Shown here one piece after another: positions 1 through 10,200 of a stretch of 64,000 nucleotides of DNA. Origin of the DNA: Gavia stellata (Eukaryota > Chordata > Aves > Gaviiformes > Gaviidae); NCBI RefSeq assembly GCF_030936135.1, contig NC_082594.1:129308668-129372667 (forward strand), given 5' to 3'. The notes beneath the pieces were generated by a model that worked only from the letters and a program-made list of their open reading frames with translations, was not told the origin of the DNA and searched no databases. Every line of letters begins with the position of its first letter. Positions within the stretch are counted from its first letter, which is position 1. The position numbers and the translations under genes are program-made.

Positions 1-1939
1 GTCCTTCCCCACCGTACGCCTTCAGTTATAGCTAAGAAATACCAAACTATGTCTGAATGTTGAAAATCTGCCTGCCTTTCTTGGCCTTTCTGTACTGTGG
101 GAGTTTCTGCTCGGTGCCGGGATCTGCTCCTGCGAGAGATGCGTAGCTCTTAAATTGCAGTTTGGTTTGTAAGGCCCCCTTTGTCCATCAGGGCAGCATT
201 CGTGTGTGACTTGTCATCTAAGATTTGTGGAGTTTTGAAAGGTTTGCTTTTAATGCTGAGCCTAAACCAGTGGCTGAAGTCTGGTTGCTGGCGCAGGGCA
301 TCGCCTGACTGGAGCCAGCTCCAAGGCTGGCAGTGACCCACCTTCAGTCAGGCCCTTCCAAGACCCTCCCAGCTCTGTGGCAGTGGATTTTCGTGTGTGA
401 ATGCAAACGCTAGATTCATTCTGCCCAGTCTTTTTTGCCATGCAAATATCTCTTATCGGGCAGGATCTGACCTGCCCTCTATACGGATGTCTTAATGCAG
501 AGGACCCCGGTTCAGCGAGGTACATTAAGCCAGTGCCTTTCATTGCCAGGGTGCATTGTCTTCCGAGAGGGGCTGTGAGAGCCCCTCCTGTCCCCTTTGG
601 CCTTTCCCAGGCCTTCCCTGGGCTCCTCCAGCAGCTCGTGGGGCTGCCTCCATGCTCCCACCAGCATGAGGTGGCCCGGCTAAGAGTGGGGCTCTGCTAG
701 TGCCGCATGGCATGGCTGGTGCCCACCACGAGCCGGTGGGAGGGAGCAGCTGCCTTAATCGGGGGTGCTGGAGACAGGGCGGGGGGGTCCAGCCTCTTCC
801 AGCTTCAGCAGCAGTGGAGCTGCATGTCCAACAGCACCTGCAAACAGCCCTCTTGGGATCAAGGGAGCACCCTGGTAAGCAAGGGTCCGAAGTGGTGACT
901 CCCCATCCAAGTGACACCTGCGGTCTCCCGCACCTTTCTTACAAGTGCGTGGTAGTCACCGGGATCCCGTCTTCTCCATATAACGTGCCGGATGTGGTTG
1001 TGAAGAGACTAGATGGTGCGGTAGATGACGGGATTGGGCCCATGGCACTTAAAGGCTGGGAAATAGGTAGAGTTTTTCCTTCTCTGAACTTAATGTTTGG
1101 GTTTCTTTCTAGGTCAGGCTTTCTGGTACTCTGTCCAGGGACTCCTTTATTGACTGTGGCCTTTGCAGTATTTTATTTTGAAAAAATAGATTATTTTATG
1201 CCCTCCTTTAAAAAAAAAAAAAAGAGGAAGGGGAGCATATAGTATTTCACACTTGGCTCTCCTAAAGATGCCTGTATCTGGCTTTTATGATGTGCATAAC
1301 CAGCAAGGTGGAAGAGACTGGGAGTAGCTTGGGAGACTATGGAGCACTTACGCCTGTGCGGAGGCTAACTGCCTGTGGCTGAATTGGCTCATTTCTGTGA
1401 AGCCAGAACAAGAACTACCTTGCTGGGGGCTTGGGCGTGCCGTGTGTGTGAGAGCACCTTGTCTCAGGCACCTCTGTGAAACTTTCTTACTTTCCCAGGA
1501 TTTCCTTCCCCTTTCCTTTTCCCTCCCCCACGAGGGGGATTGTCTGACGGTATCTGCTCAGGAAACTCACGTCTTAATTGCGTTAAATCCTTGAACACAT
1601 GGAGAACCAGACGGAAGCAGCGTGTGCTTGCTCTGGGTCTGCTGCCTCATCTCTGGCAGGCTTTTTCTGCCTGCTGCCAAAAAGGACACTGTCAACGGGG
1701 GCCAGCTCCTGCATTAAACGCTCTTCCGTGCATCGGCAGCATGAGTGCTTTGCTTGATGAAATCTGAAGGTGAGGACTTGGCCTCTCAGTCTCTTTAGAG
1801 ATGTAACCTGCTTAGAGGTGAGGACAGACTAAAAGGGGGATCGGGACTCCTGAGTATTCCCTGTTGTTGGGTTTTTCTATGACATTTTGTTTTTCAGGGT
1901 CTCTCTTGTTTCTCCTCTCCATGCAAAATTGAGACCACT

Positions 1940-2035
1940 GTCATGCCTACCTCACTGGGGTGTTGTGAGGCTAAACTCGACTTGTCATCAAGTGCTTTGA
2001 GATCCACAGATGGATCTGTGGCATCTATAGGAATT
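1940..2035 (+). repeat. MIR-like ancient SINE relic
   Basis: Bases 1948-1977 read as the well-known MIR/CORE-SINE phrase 'tacctcac..gggtgttgtgagg', followed about 20 bases later by 'agtgctttgagatcc'. This resembles the MIR segment near the tRNA-unrelated core and 3' region. It is diverged and of old amniote age. Family identity is from memory of the consensus, not from a search. Confidence 0.5.
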
Positions 2036-4848
2036 CAGACTCTTTATAAAAATACTGAGCAGCGAGAGCAGACTGGTTTGTTTAACTCTGTTTATAGCCA
2101 GCTAATGAGTAAGAATCGAGTCACAGGGAATGAAGCGCTGATCCAAATCCTGCAGTCCTTACTTCTGCAGAGCTTGCCAAGAGCTGAGCATAAATAAGAC
2201 TTGTAGGGTTTGCCAGCCAAGCGCAGGCTGTTTTCCTCCGAATGCCTTTCCTATCCTGCATTGTCTCCTTGCACATATTCTCCCTCCTCTCTCCCAGCCT
2301 GGATGCTTGTACCTGGCTGGGAATTGGGTTTTTTAGAATTGAAGTGGTTTATAAGACAAGCCTGTCTGTGGTGAAGTGGACAACGTTCCTTGCACTGGAC
2401 ATCCTTCACCGAAGGCTGAACCATTCCATAGGGTGCCGTGTTGCCTAGCCAGAGGTGGTGTTGCCCCACTCCTCTCTCCCATATTGGTGTTTTTGCCTGT
2501 GACACTCAAGTATGCTGCTCATATACTTCAAAGGCTTTGTGTTTGCTCTCAGACTTGTTACAGCTGAAATCCAACACAATGCTGAGATCTTCCAGAACCA
2601 GACGCAGCTAAGACTTTCAGCTGTTCCGGAGCAGATGGAAATGGCTGTGGGTTTCCACGAAGGTTGGCTTTCTCTTTCATGGCTAGAGTGAAAGATCCAG
2701 ATTTCTTGCAGCTTCTAGGGGCATAGGGGCAGATACTAGACCCTTAATACCTTGTCAGTCGTTTAACTAGGCCTGGGCAAAGGTGGCTAGCATATCTGTT
2801 AGCCCCTTATTGCCGTGTGGCTGCAGCCATCCTTGCGTAGGCTCTGTGGGGCTGCTCCAGGTCTCGGACTCCCTTCCTGCTCATGGGAGCAGAGCAGGCA
2901 GCGCTCTCAAAAGCATAAACATTTTAGCACTCCCCTCCGAGGCGTACCAGTCCCTGGCCAAGCTCCTGTGGTCAGCTTGGGGAGGTGGGGGGGGCTGCTT
3001 GCAACTACCAGTTTTCACACCGCAGAGGGGAGACGTTGCCACCCGCACGCTCCTGTGGGCAGCAGAGAAGCTGCGGGGGGATGCACCGCGCACGAAGGGC
3101 TGGCGTGACGCAGCTTGCTCGCAGACTAAGGTCAGCTCCTGCTTCTGGGGTTGTCCTGGGTGCCTTCAAGAGCAGTCCCCCCTGAAGGGGGTATTGGAGA
3201 GAAAGGCAGATCTGATTTCAGCCTCTGTCAGCTATTCCTCTGACTTCTGCTGCCTCTCAAAATTTTCCTGCCAGCAAGTTCAGTCACTCCACCTCCAGCT
3301 CCCATCCTCCCCTCCGTGTGTTTTTTTTCCCCTTGAAGTTCCCTAGTGAGGCAGAACAAGTATCCGCTGGGATGGGACGAGCTGGAGCTTGGGGGCAGCT
3401 CACGATAAGGCACAAGTTTGGGGAGATCTGACCAAATTCCAACCCTTGCGGAGCCTCTTAACCTTTTCCTTTGGGATGAGGATCTCCACACAAAGCCTCG
3501 GAAATCAGTTGTTGCCAAGCGTGCCAAAAGCTGTGGGGAAGCAGTTTCTGAAGCTGGCCCTGTATAAGTTGCTTTTAAAAGTCTTGTTTGAGATGTGCTC
3601 ATTTCTAACACTTGCTGCTGAAGAAACTGGAAAGCTCCATACCGTGCTAAACGTGGAAACCTATTCAAGCCAATTTCATCGTGCGTACCAAAACTTGTAA
3701 ATCTGCCCTTTTTAAAGGTAAAACAAAATTCTTGCAGTCCTTTGCAGAAATGCTGTAGTCTGGTCCCAGACGCCGCTATTCAGTTGCGCTCAGTTCTGCC
3801 CTGCCATATGAGCGCAGCTCACGAGATGTGTGGACAGATGTTGGTTTTCTCATTCAGCTTGTGTGTCTGTCTGCTTTTTCCCTTATAGGTGCGTGCATTA
3901 TACGTGTCGAAAGCCTCAAGCCAGGCTTGGTGGTTCAGTGTTTAAGCTGTGTTAAGAAGGAAGCGCTCTTGGAATTGAGCTGTTGTTTGTTTTGATGGGG
4001 TTTTTTTAAGTTTAAACCCCCCCAAGACCCCCCAAATTTCTATTCTCCAAAAAGAGATGGTTTTGGGCCGTGAAGTCTCCTACAGGAATATGTGTCCTCC
4101 TGCGTTCCGGCTGCTGCCTCCGATAGATGATGACCAAAACTTGCCATTTCCCACAGCTGCTCCGTGACCAGTGCGGATCGCTTTGGGATACTCCTGAGCC
4201 TGGTCCCTGCAGCCCCAGCGGTTCAGCTGGTGTTATCCGCCCCTCTGCATCCCTCCGAGAGACGTTTTTATCCCTGTAACACACCGAAGCCCTGCGGGCA
4301 GCTCTCACCAGCGCTAAGGAAGCTTGGGGGGGGTATCTCCTGCATGCATGGAGGGGTGCTGTGGCTTGCTACCTGCACAGCCGTAACTGTGAAGGAATCT
4401 TACACTCTTCTGTGCCTGTTTCTTTGATTCAGCATTATCGTGTCTTGGGGAAGGGGGTGGGAGCGAACACCGTTCCCTCGCCCTCTTTTGATCACTGTGT
4501 AATACTCTTTTTCTACACAAACCGTGTATAGGAAGATGGGTTTTGCCAAGGTTTTCTAATTAATAGACACTAACCAGCATTTATTTCCTTTTTTTTTTTT
4601 CCCCCTCCTCTTTGCACATGTGACTTTAACTGCAATGGTACATCGTCCTTCTGTTCTTTTCTAATCGTGAACTTAAGTAAGCAAATTCCTGGTGTCTGTG
4701 ACATTAATGCACTGTGGGTCTAGCCTAGTAAATTGTTCTGTTCCAAGCTGGGTTCTCTTAAGTTATAGCTGGATGGGGTTTTGTTGTTTTTAAACTGAAA
4801 CATAAAACCGTTTTACACTTTGCATATTTTGTACAGTAAAATTCTGGA

Positions 4849-4854
4849 AATAAA
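4849..4854 (+). promoter_or_regulatory. Polyadenylation signal AATAAA
   Basis: A canonical AATAAA is preceded about 17 bases upstream by TGTA (a CFIm-type UGUA element) and followed by a T-rich, pyrimidine-rich stretch (about 4869-4900) that can serve as the downstream element. Together these make a convincing plus-strand mRNA 3' end near 4870. It is probably the end of the left-hand neighbour's transcript. Confidence 0.5.
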
Positions 4855-6480
4855 CTGAAACCAGATTCGATTGTCCCACTTCTTCCTCTTATCCTTTCAG
4901 ACAAAAAAAAAAAGCTTTTCTGGCCTTCAAGCATTCCTTAGCTGTGGCTGGGAGGGGCCCTGCAAACATGTGGTTTAACCTTTTTGAGGCTGTCCTTTTG
5001 TCACCCTCGTTCTAGACCTTTCTGATCTGCCCTGCCACAGTAAAATGCAAACTCATTTATCACTCCTGAAGAAAGACTGGTAGGTGACTGCTTTGAACAC
5101 CTGAAATCCTAAATGATGGGGGGCAAACGCAGCTGGGGGGGGGCATGACTGGAGTGGGAACAGGTTTTTCTGCCTCCTGTCTTCTCTCGTAGTTTGCACA
5201 TGAATTATGAAGCGCAGGATTCATGGCAGAGTTCCTTATTTGGACCTGGCAGGGAGGAGGAGTGGCGAGAGGAGGAAAAGCCAGCGCTCCTTGTTCGTGT
5301 GGATGCGAGCCCGTGCTCTGCTAAAACAACGTGCGGGGATCTCGCCTCAACAGCACCTGTGGGTGCGGCTCTCCCCACCTCTAGTTTCCATCACCAGCAA
5401 GCCGAGAGCTTGGAAAGACCGAGTGGCCGTGCCCGAGGAAACGTGGAAGCAGCCTTCCCTTGACTGGCTTTGGGAGCTGCTCTTCAGGAAAGCCCCTTTT
5501 AACGGGGGAGTACCTGGCCTCCCAGCTGTGCCCTGCCCAGCAGATCTCGGTGCCTTTGCTGGAAAAATCCACAGGATGCTGCCGTGCAGTGGGAAAAATA
5601 GAGTGCAATAGCTGTGGAGATAAGCAGCACACGTATAAACGCTGGTGGAGAGAAACAACCAAATGGGTAATTCTCTGCTTGGGGGGGAGATGGATGTATT
5701 TTGGCTACAGAGCACTGAACTGAAGCCCAAGAGGAAGCAGGAAGGGTGGGGTGGGGGCGGTCCTGCCCTCCCTTCATCTCTCCGCTTGTCATCTGTCCCC
5801 CTCATCCTGCTGGCACTTTCGGTAGCGCCCAGCCCTGGGCTGTTTGCAGTGCAGCTCCCGGAGGTGGGCAGGGAAAGGAAATAACGCTGCTACCCCCCTG
5901 CAGAGCCTGTGATGGGTGTGCAGCCATTGCTGGTCCCTCCTGCCCCTGGGAGGAAGACCTGACTTGGTGGACTGGAGCTGTGTAGGTAAATACACTGTGG
6001 GAGCTGGCCGCGGGTGTGCCGCGGGAAGGTGTAGGAAGCAGGAATTTGGCACAAACAAGATAATCTGCTCGTCAGGCTTGTCCCAGGCTCTTAGCCTTGA
6101 GAGTTGTGTCTTTACATACAAGTTCGGCACGCTCCGTTTCATTTGTGGCTTAATGCTGATACCGAATCAACACCCGATCGCTGCTGTTCGTGGCACTTTC
6201 TCTCCTGCTGTGGGTTGTGGAAGCTGATGGAAGGAACAGGCTTTGCTAGAGGGACCAGTTCCCCCGGCCTTCACCCGGAGCTTGGCTGTCTGAATCATAA
6301 GGGGCTGTGGTGTGTAGCTTAGCAGAAATGACAGCTGAGGTGCTGCTCTGGTTTGGCCAAGTCTTCCGCTGAAGTGGCAGGGGTCTTTGAGGCACAAGGG
6401 AGCCTCAGGTGCAATGTTGGGTTGAGCATTACCAACCCGAACCTCTGACAGAAAGGGGATGGAGGCTTTCACTGGCAAGC

Positions 6481-6520
6481 GATGCTTGGAGGGACCTGGC
6501 GATGCTTGGAGGGACCCGGC
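6481..6520. repeat. 20-bp tandem duplication (2 copies)
   Basis: Bases 6481-6500 and 6501-6520 are the same 20-mer (starting gatgcttgga) with one T/C difference. It is a simple recent local duplication with no recognised function. Confidence 0.85.
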
Positions 6521-6871
6521 GTGCTGAAGGAGGAGAGGTAGCACCTTCTGCCTGAGGGAGAAACCAGACTGGGGTCACTTGGGAGGGAAATGACTGTCTT
6601 GCAGTGCCCTTCCCGTCCCTGAGGGCGTAAGGCTGTGGCTACCCTGAGACAGCAAAGCAGCAACCACTGGGGTAGAGTGTTTGGTGGCTGGAGCGTGGCT
6701 TCAATCGTAAGAAGATCGATTGACCCCAGTTGGTGATGGGACCAGGCCTCACAGTTATGGATGGTGAGGAAACATCAGCTGTGGGGAATTCAGTGGGGAG
6801 GTATTGGGGCAAAGGGGCCCCATGCAGTCAGGGTATAACAAGTGGGTTAAGAAAGAGATTTGTCACCTTAG

Positions 6872-6877
6872 ACAACT
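6872..6877. repeat. Left target-site duplication of the solo LTR
   Basis: ACAACT immediately precedes the LTR 5' TG and is identical to the six bases after the LTR 3' CA. Confidence 0.85.
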
Positions 6878-7107
6878 TGTGGAGGAATGGCTTAGTAACA
6901 AGGGACACGATCTGATTCCCATGAGCAACCCAGTCTCTGATGAGAGGGAAGGCTCGGAGGAAACCGTTAACTGTCCTTGAAAGCCTGTTGTGATAAGAGA
7001 CAGTGGAATGGTAAACAAGAAGAAGGAGCTACATCCACGAAGAGGAGAAGTGCTCCTGTGCGTGCACACTCGCCGCCCTGGCGCGTGAACAGAGGCTGTA
7101 AGCCAAT

Positions 7108-7114
7108 TATAAAA
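7108..7114 (+). promoter_or_regulatory. TATA box of the solo LTR
   Basis: TATAAAA directly follows a CCAAT motif at 7103-7107. It lies about 53 bases before the LTR AATAAA, which is normal spacing for a compact retroviral U3/R. Transcription would start near 7135-7145 on the plus strand. Confidence 0.6.
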
Positions 7115-7166
7115 CTGTTGCGGACGCATGTTCTTGGCATCTGTCTATATATACTCTGTAAGCTTG

Positions 7167-7172
7167 AATAAA
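7167..7172 (+). promoter_or_regulatory. LTR polyadenylation signal AATAAA
   Basis: AATAAA lies inside the LTR, downstream of its TATA box and about 65 bases before the LTR end, the expected R-region position. It could terminate read-through transcripts from the left-hand gene. Confidence 0.6.
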
Positions 7173-7237
7173 GGGGAGAACGACTATACTCATATTGAGA
7201 TTTCATCGTTACTCCGGGTGGTTCTCCCTCTCCAACA

Positions 7238-7243
7238 ACAACT
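7238..7243. repeat. Right target-site duplication of the solo LTR
   Basis: ACAACT immediately follows the LTR 3' CA and matches 6872-6877 exactly. Confidence 0.85.
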
Positions 7244-10200
7244 GGCTCCAGTCTTGTGTGAAGCACTAGCAGCACCTCACCGTACAATATTGTTAGTTAA
7301 ATTAATAGTTCAATGGAACATCTGGCTGTAGAGGTGGGCAGGGCTTCAAACCCCAGAACAGCTTCTCCTGGCGCTACGTACTGGCTCTGCTGTTCCAGCC
7401 CCAGATCTGAACTGGGAGGGATTGGAACCTGAGGGCTTCCAGGGAAAGCTGGGGCCCTGGAGCTCGGGGCAGGTGGGGTGGGTACGAGGGGAAGGGGATC
7501 TCTCAGCAGGACGTAGTGTCCAACAACAGCAGGCAGGAAGGGAAGGCGCGCTGGGAGCTGGCCAAGCGGAGCGCTTTGGTTTGTCTTTCAACACCACTCC
7601 AGAGTTTATGTTGGACTGGGAAGGTGATGGGTTTAGGTTACAGTCCTTTCTGGTACTGACAGATAATCCACTGGGGCAGGGGTGTCCGTTCCCTTTTCAT
7701 GTGTGCATCCATGCACTGCCGGGTCAGGAGGTGATGAGGGAAGGGAGAGCACTGAGCATAACACGTCTGCAGTTATAGGTAGGGATGGTGTAGTGGGGTG
7801 ATTGCATATGCGTAAATCACTACCTATGAACGAGGTTACCCGAGTTGCTTTGAAATGCTCCAACAAGTTTTACAGCCCTGCTGTAAGCATGTCTGTTGGT
7901 TTATGCGGACAGGTTGCTAGTAAAATGGAGAGTACCTCAAGCAGGAAAAAAGCTGTTTTCCTGATTCTCCCCATCTCCCTGTCCCCTTCCATAATGAACT
8001 TGGAAAAGGTTTGGTTTTGGTTTTTTTTTTCCCTAGCTACTGCTTATACACTGGTCTGTGATCAAGTTGGGGGCCACTGCAAGACTGCCAGCCTACTCCA
8101 AAGCCCTGAGCTGATCTTCCTTCCCCCAAAATCTGGGGAGCTGAATGGGATGAAGATGGCCACTACTGTATGTGACCTGGTTGGTTCCGGCTTAGCTAAT
8201 GCAAATAACGTGGGGACGCCAAGAGCCCTCACGCAGCAATACCGCTGCTTGTCGGCCTCCCAAAGCCCGTGGGTCCTGCCCACGGCAGGAGCAGAACAGT
8301 TGTTTGCCGCTGGGGCCACGGCCAAGGCGAAGGGAACAAGCAGTCTTCGGGCTCCGTGTGGGCAGCACTGAATACGATTTAGAAGAGGAAGAAGGGAGAT
8401 AACTTTTACCTTGTGGATACGCATTTGGGATAGCTCAGTGCGTCCACCTTGCTTATGTATGAAAATACAGAGGAAGTAGCAAAGCCTCGAGAGAGACAGT
8501 AAGATGAGGAGGAGTAAGATGAGTGTGAAGTCAGTGGAAGAGACCTCGGAGAATAGGGTGCGGTTTTCCCCTCCAGCATCCTTAGAAACATGAAGGTACA
8601 AAGATTTTAAAAACAGAGACACCACATATTGCTCTAGGCATGAAGCTACTCTGTAAATTGAAACATTTTAAGTGGCTTCCAAATACTTAGACATCTACAG
8701 CCTTGGTTGTCTTTTTTTTCTTCTTTTTTTTTTTTTTCCTTACTACTTGAGAAAGTAGCGCGAATGAAAAGTGGATGCATGGAGAGAAGGGAGTTCTTGA
8801 TAAAACACATTTGATTCAGCCTCTCTGGAAGTTTTAAGAGACACTCAGAACTTTTTAGCTCTGTGGACCTCTCTCCAGCACGAGTCAGATGCTGTGGGCA
8901 TGCATTAAAAGAGGGAATGAGAAGGAGCTGATTATATCTGGGCCACAGATGTGAAACAGATCTGCAAACCTTTTAGCTTCTATCTTGTAAAAGCTCATTC
9001 TTGAGTACTCATAATACCAGATCCTACAGTTGATTATAATTTTGCTTTGAAAGTGGTTGGGAGAAACTGGTTTAGTAATTCAGTAACTAGACTGTGGGAA
9101 GCTGTGCAAATTCCTTCAGCAATTGCATTTTGCAGGGAGTAAAATGCTCTTCAAACATTTAGTTACTTTTGTCATTCAGTAGCTTCTTTCTTTGTCACAA
9201 GCAGGAGCAGAGCTTTGACATGTTGGATTGAATTTTAAAGCAAAAAAATCTAACACCAGGCAAATTTCGTAATTTTATTTTTACCTGTGTTACTGAGGGA
9301 GGGACCTGATTCCAGCTGGGCTTCCTCCAAATCCAAAAGCGGGGGATGAGGTTGCCCATGGCTATTTAAGTCATTTGCCACCTGCGACCAAAGGAGGACT
9401 CAGTCAGGACAGCTAGTTGTCTTCTTGAGCAGGTAGTTGGCTTTCTGGCTGCTGTTGAAGTATGGGATAACCCCTCCAGCAAACTCAGTTCGTTTAACCC
9501 TCGAGGCTTATTTCTTGTGTGTGAAGTTACGCCACTTGTCTTCTGCTCAGGCAGTGTAGTGGTGTGATTGCTGGGGGTCTCTTCCCGCAGCAGCAGCCAA
9601 GGTGGCCCAACCTCTCCACGTGCAGTTGGGGCTTGGTCGAAGGGTGACGGTTCCTCATCTGGATTTTGGGACAATGAGAAAAAGTACCCACCCCAAAAAA
9701 ATCCTGGTATTTCCACAGTGCCCAGGCTCGTGAAACAGCTTCGCCTTGAGCGTGTCCCACCTGTCTCCCCCCAAAGGAAAGCCAGTCTCAGCCTTGTCTG
9801 GTTGGCTGTCTCCTCAGGAAGGAACTGTTGTCCCTCCCCATGTTCACAGCCATGGTTCATGGCATGGGGGTCTACCACAGCCAGTTCCTGGCAGTGGCGT
9901 GAAGGAGGCTGCTGTCTCCCTGGGCCAGGAATGAGCTCAAGCAGCAGCGGCAGGGGAGGGCTTTGTCCTTAAGCAACCCTTGACACCATATGCTATGGGG
10001 TTGGGTTGAGAAGAAGAGGAAGACAGGCTAGATAGAAATGGGGAGAGAAAAGGAATTAGGGGAGCCTGTGAAGACCAGAAGAGTAATAAAGGGATGAAAA
10101 GAAGGTGAAACAGCTATGTTTTCTTCTTGTTTTCCATGGCATTAGGGACAATAGCAGAAGCCCTTTGAGTGCTTTGCTGATCTCCTTCATCACAGGGGCT

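Larger units (their letters stand above)
1..4870 (+). other. Non-coding block ending in a polyA site; putative 3' UTR of a convergent gene (VANGL1?)
   Basis: No frame here shows recognisable protein or exon structure. The block is unique-looking sequence with T- and A-rich runs and one MIR-like relic at 1940-2035, and it ends at a good polyadenylation signal (4849-4854). In human, VANGL1 lies immediately beyond the 3' end of CASQ2 in convergent orientation, so a long VANGL1 3' UTR is the natural reading. That is inference from gene order. I searched the first few hundred bases for the conserved C-terminal ETSV end of Vangl proteins and did not find it, so the coding end would lie outside the window. 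Confidence 0.3.
4871..6877. other. Intergenic sequence, no gene seen
   Basis: Between the putative polyA site and the solo LTR I see no exon, RNA gene or recognisable repeat family apart from a 20-bp tandem duplication at 6481-6520. Open frames here are short and overlap on both strands, as expected by chance in GC-moderate DNA. Confidence 0.5.
6878..7237 (+). mobile_element. Solo LTR of a class II-type endogenous retrovirus, 360 bp
   Basis: The element begins TGTGGAG and ends CTCCAACA, a near-perfect short terminal inverted repeat with TG...CA ends. It is flanked on both sides by the identical 6-bp duplication ACAACT (6872-6877 and 7238-7243). Inside, in the correct order, are a CCAAT motif (7103-7107), a TATA box (7108-7114) and AATAAA (7167-7172). 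This gives a U3-R-U5 plan on the plus strand. Six-base target duplications are typical of alpha/beta (ERVK-like) retroviruses. No primer binding site, gag, pol or env follows, so this is the product of LTR-LTR recombination. The intact ends and perfect duplication suggest moderate to young age. The named subfamily is not determined. Confidence 0.85.

Noticed and set aside
9366..9878. 170-codon minus-strand frame in intergenic DNA
   Set aside because: No motif, no splice partners and no similarity recognised; it overlaps an equally long plus-strand frame.
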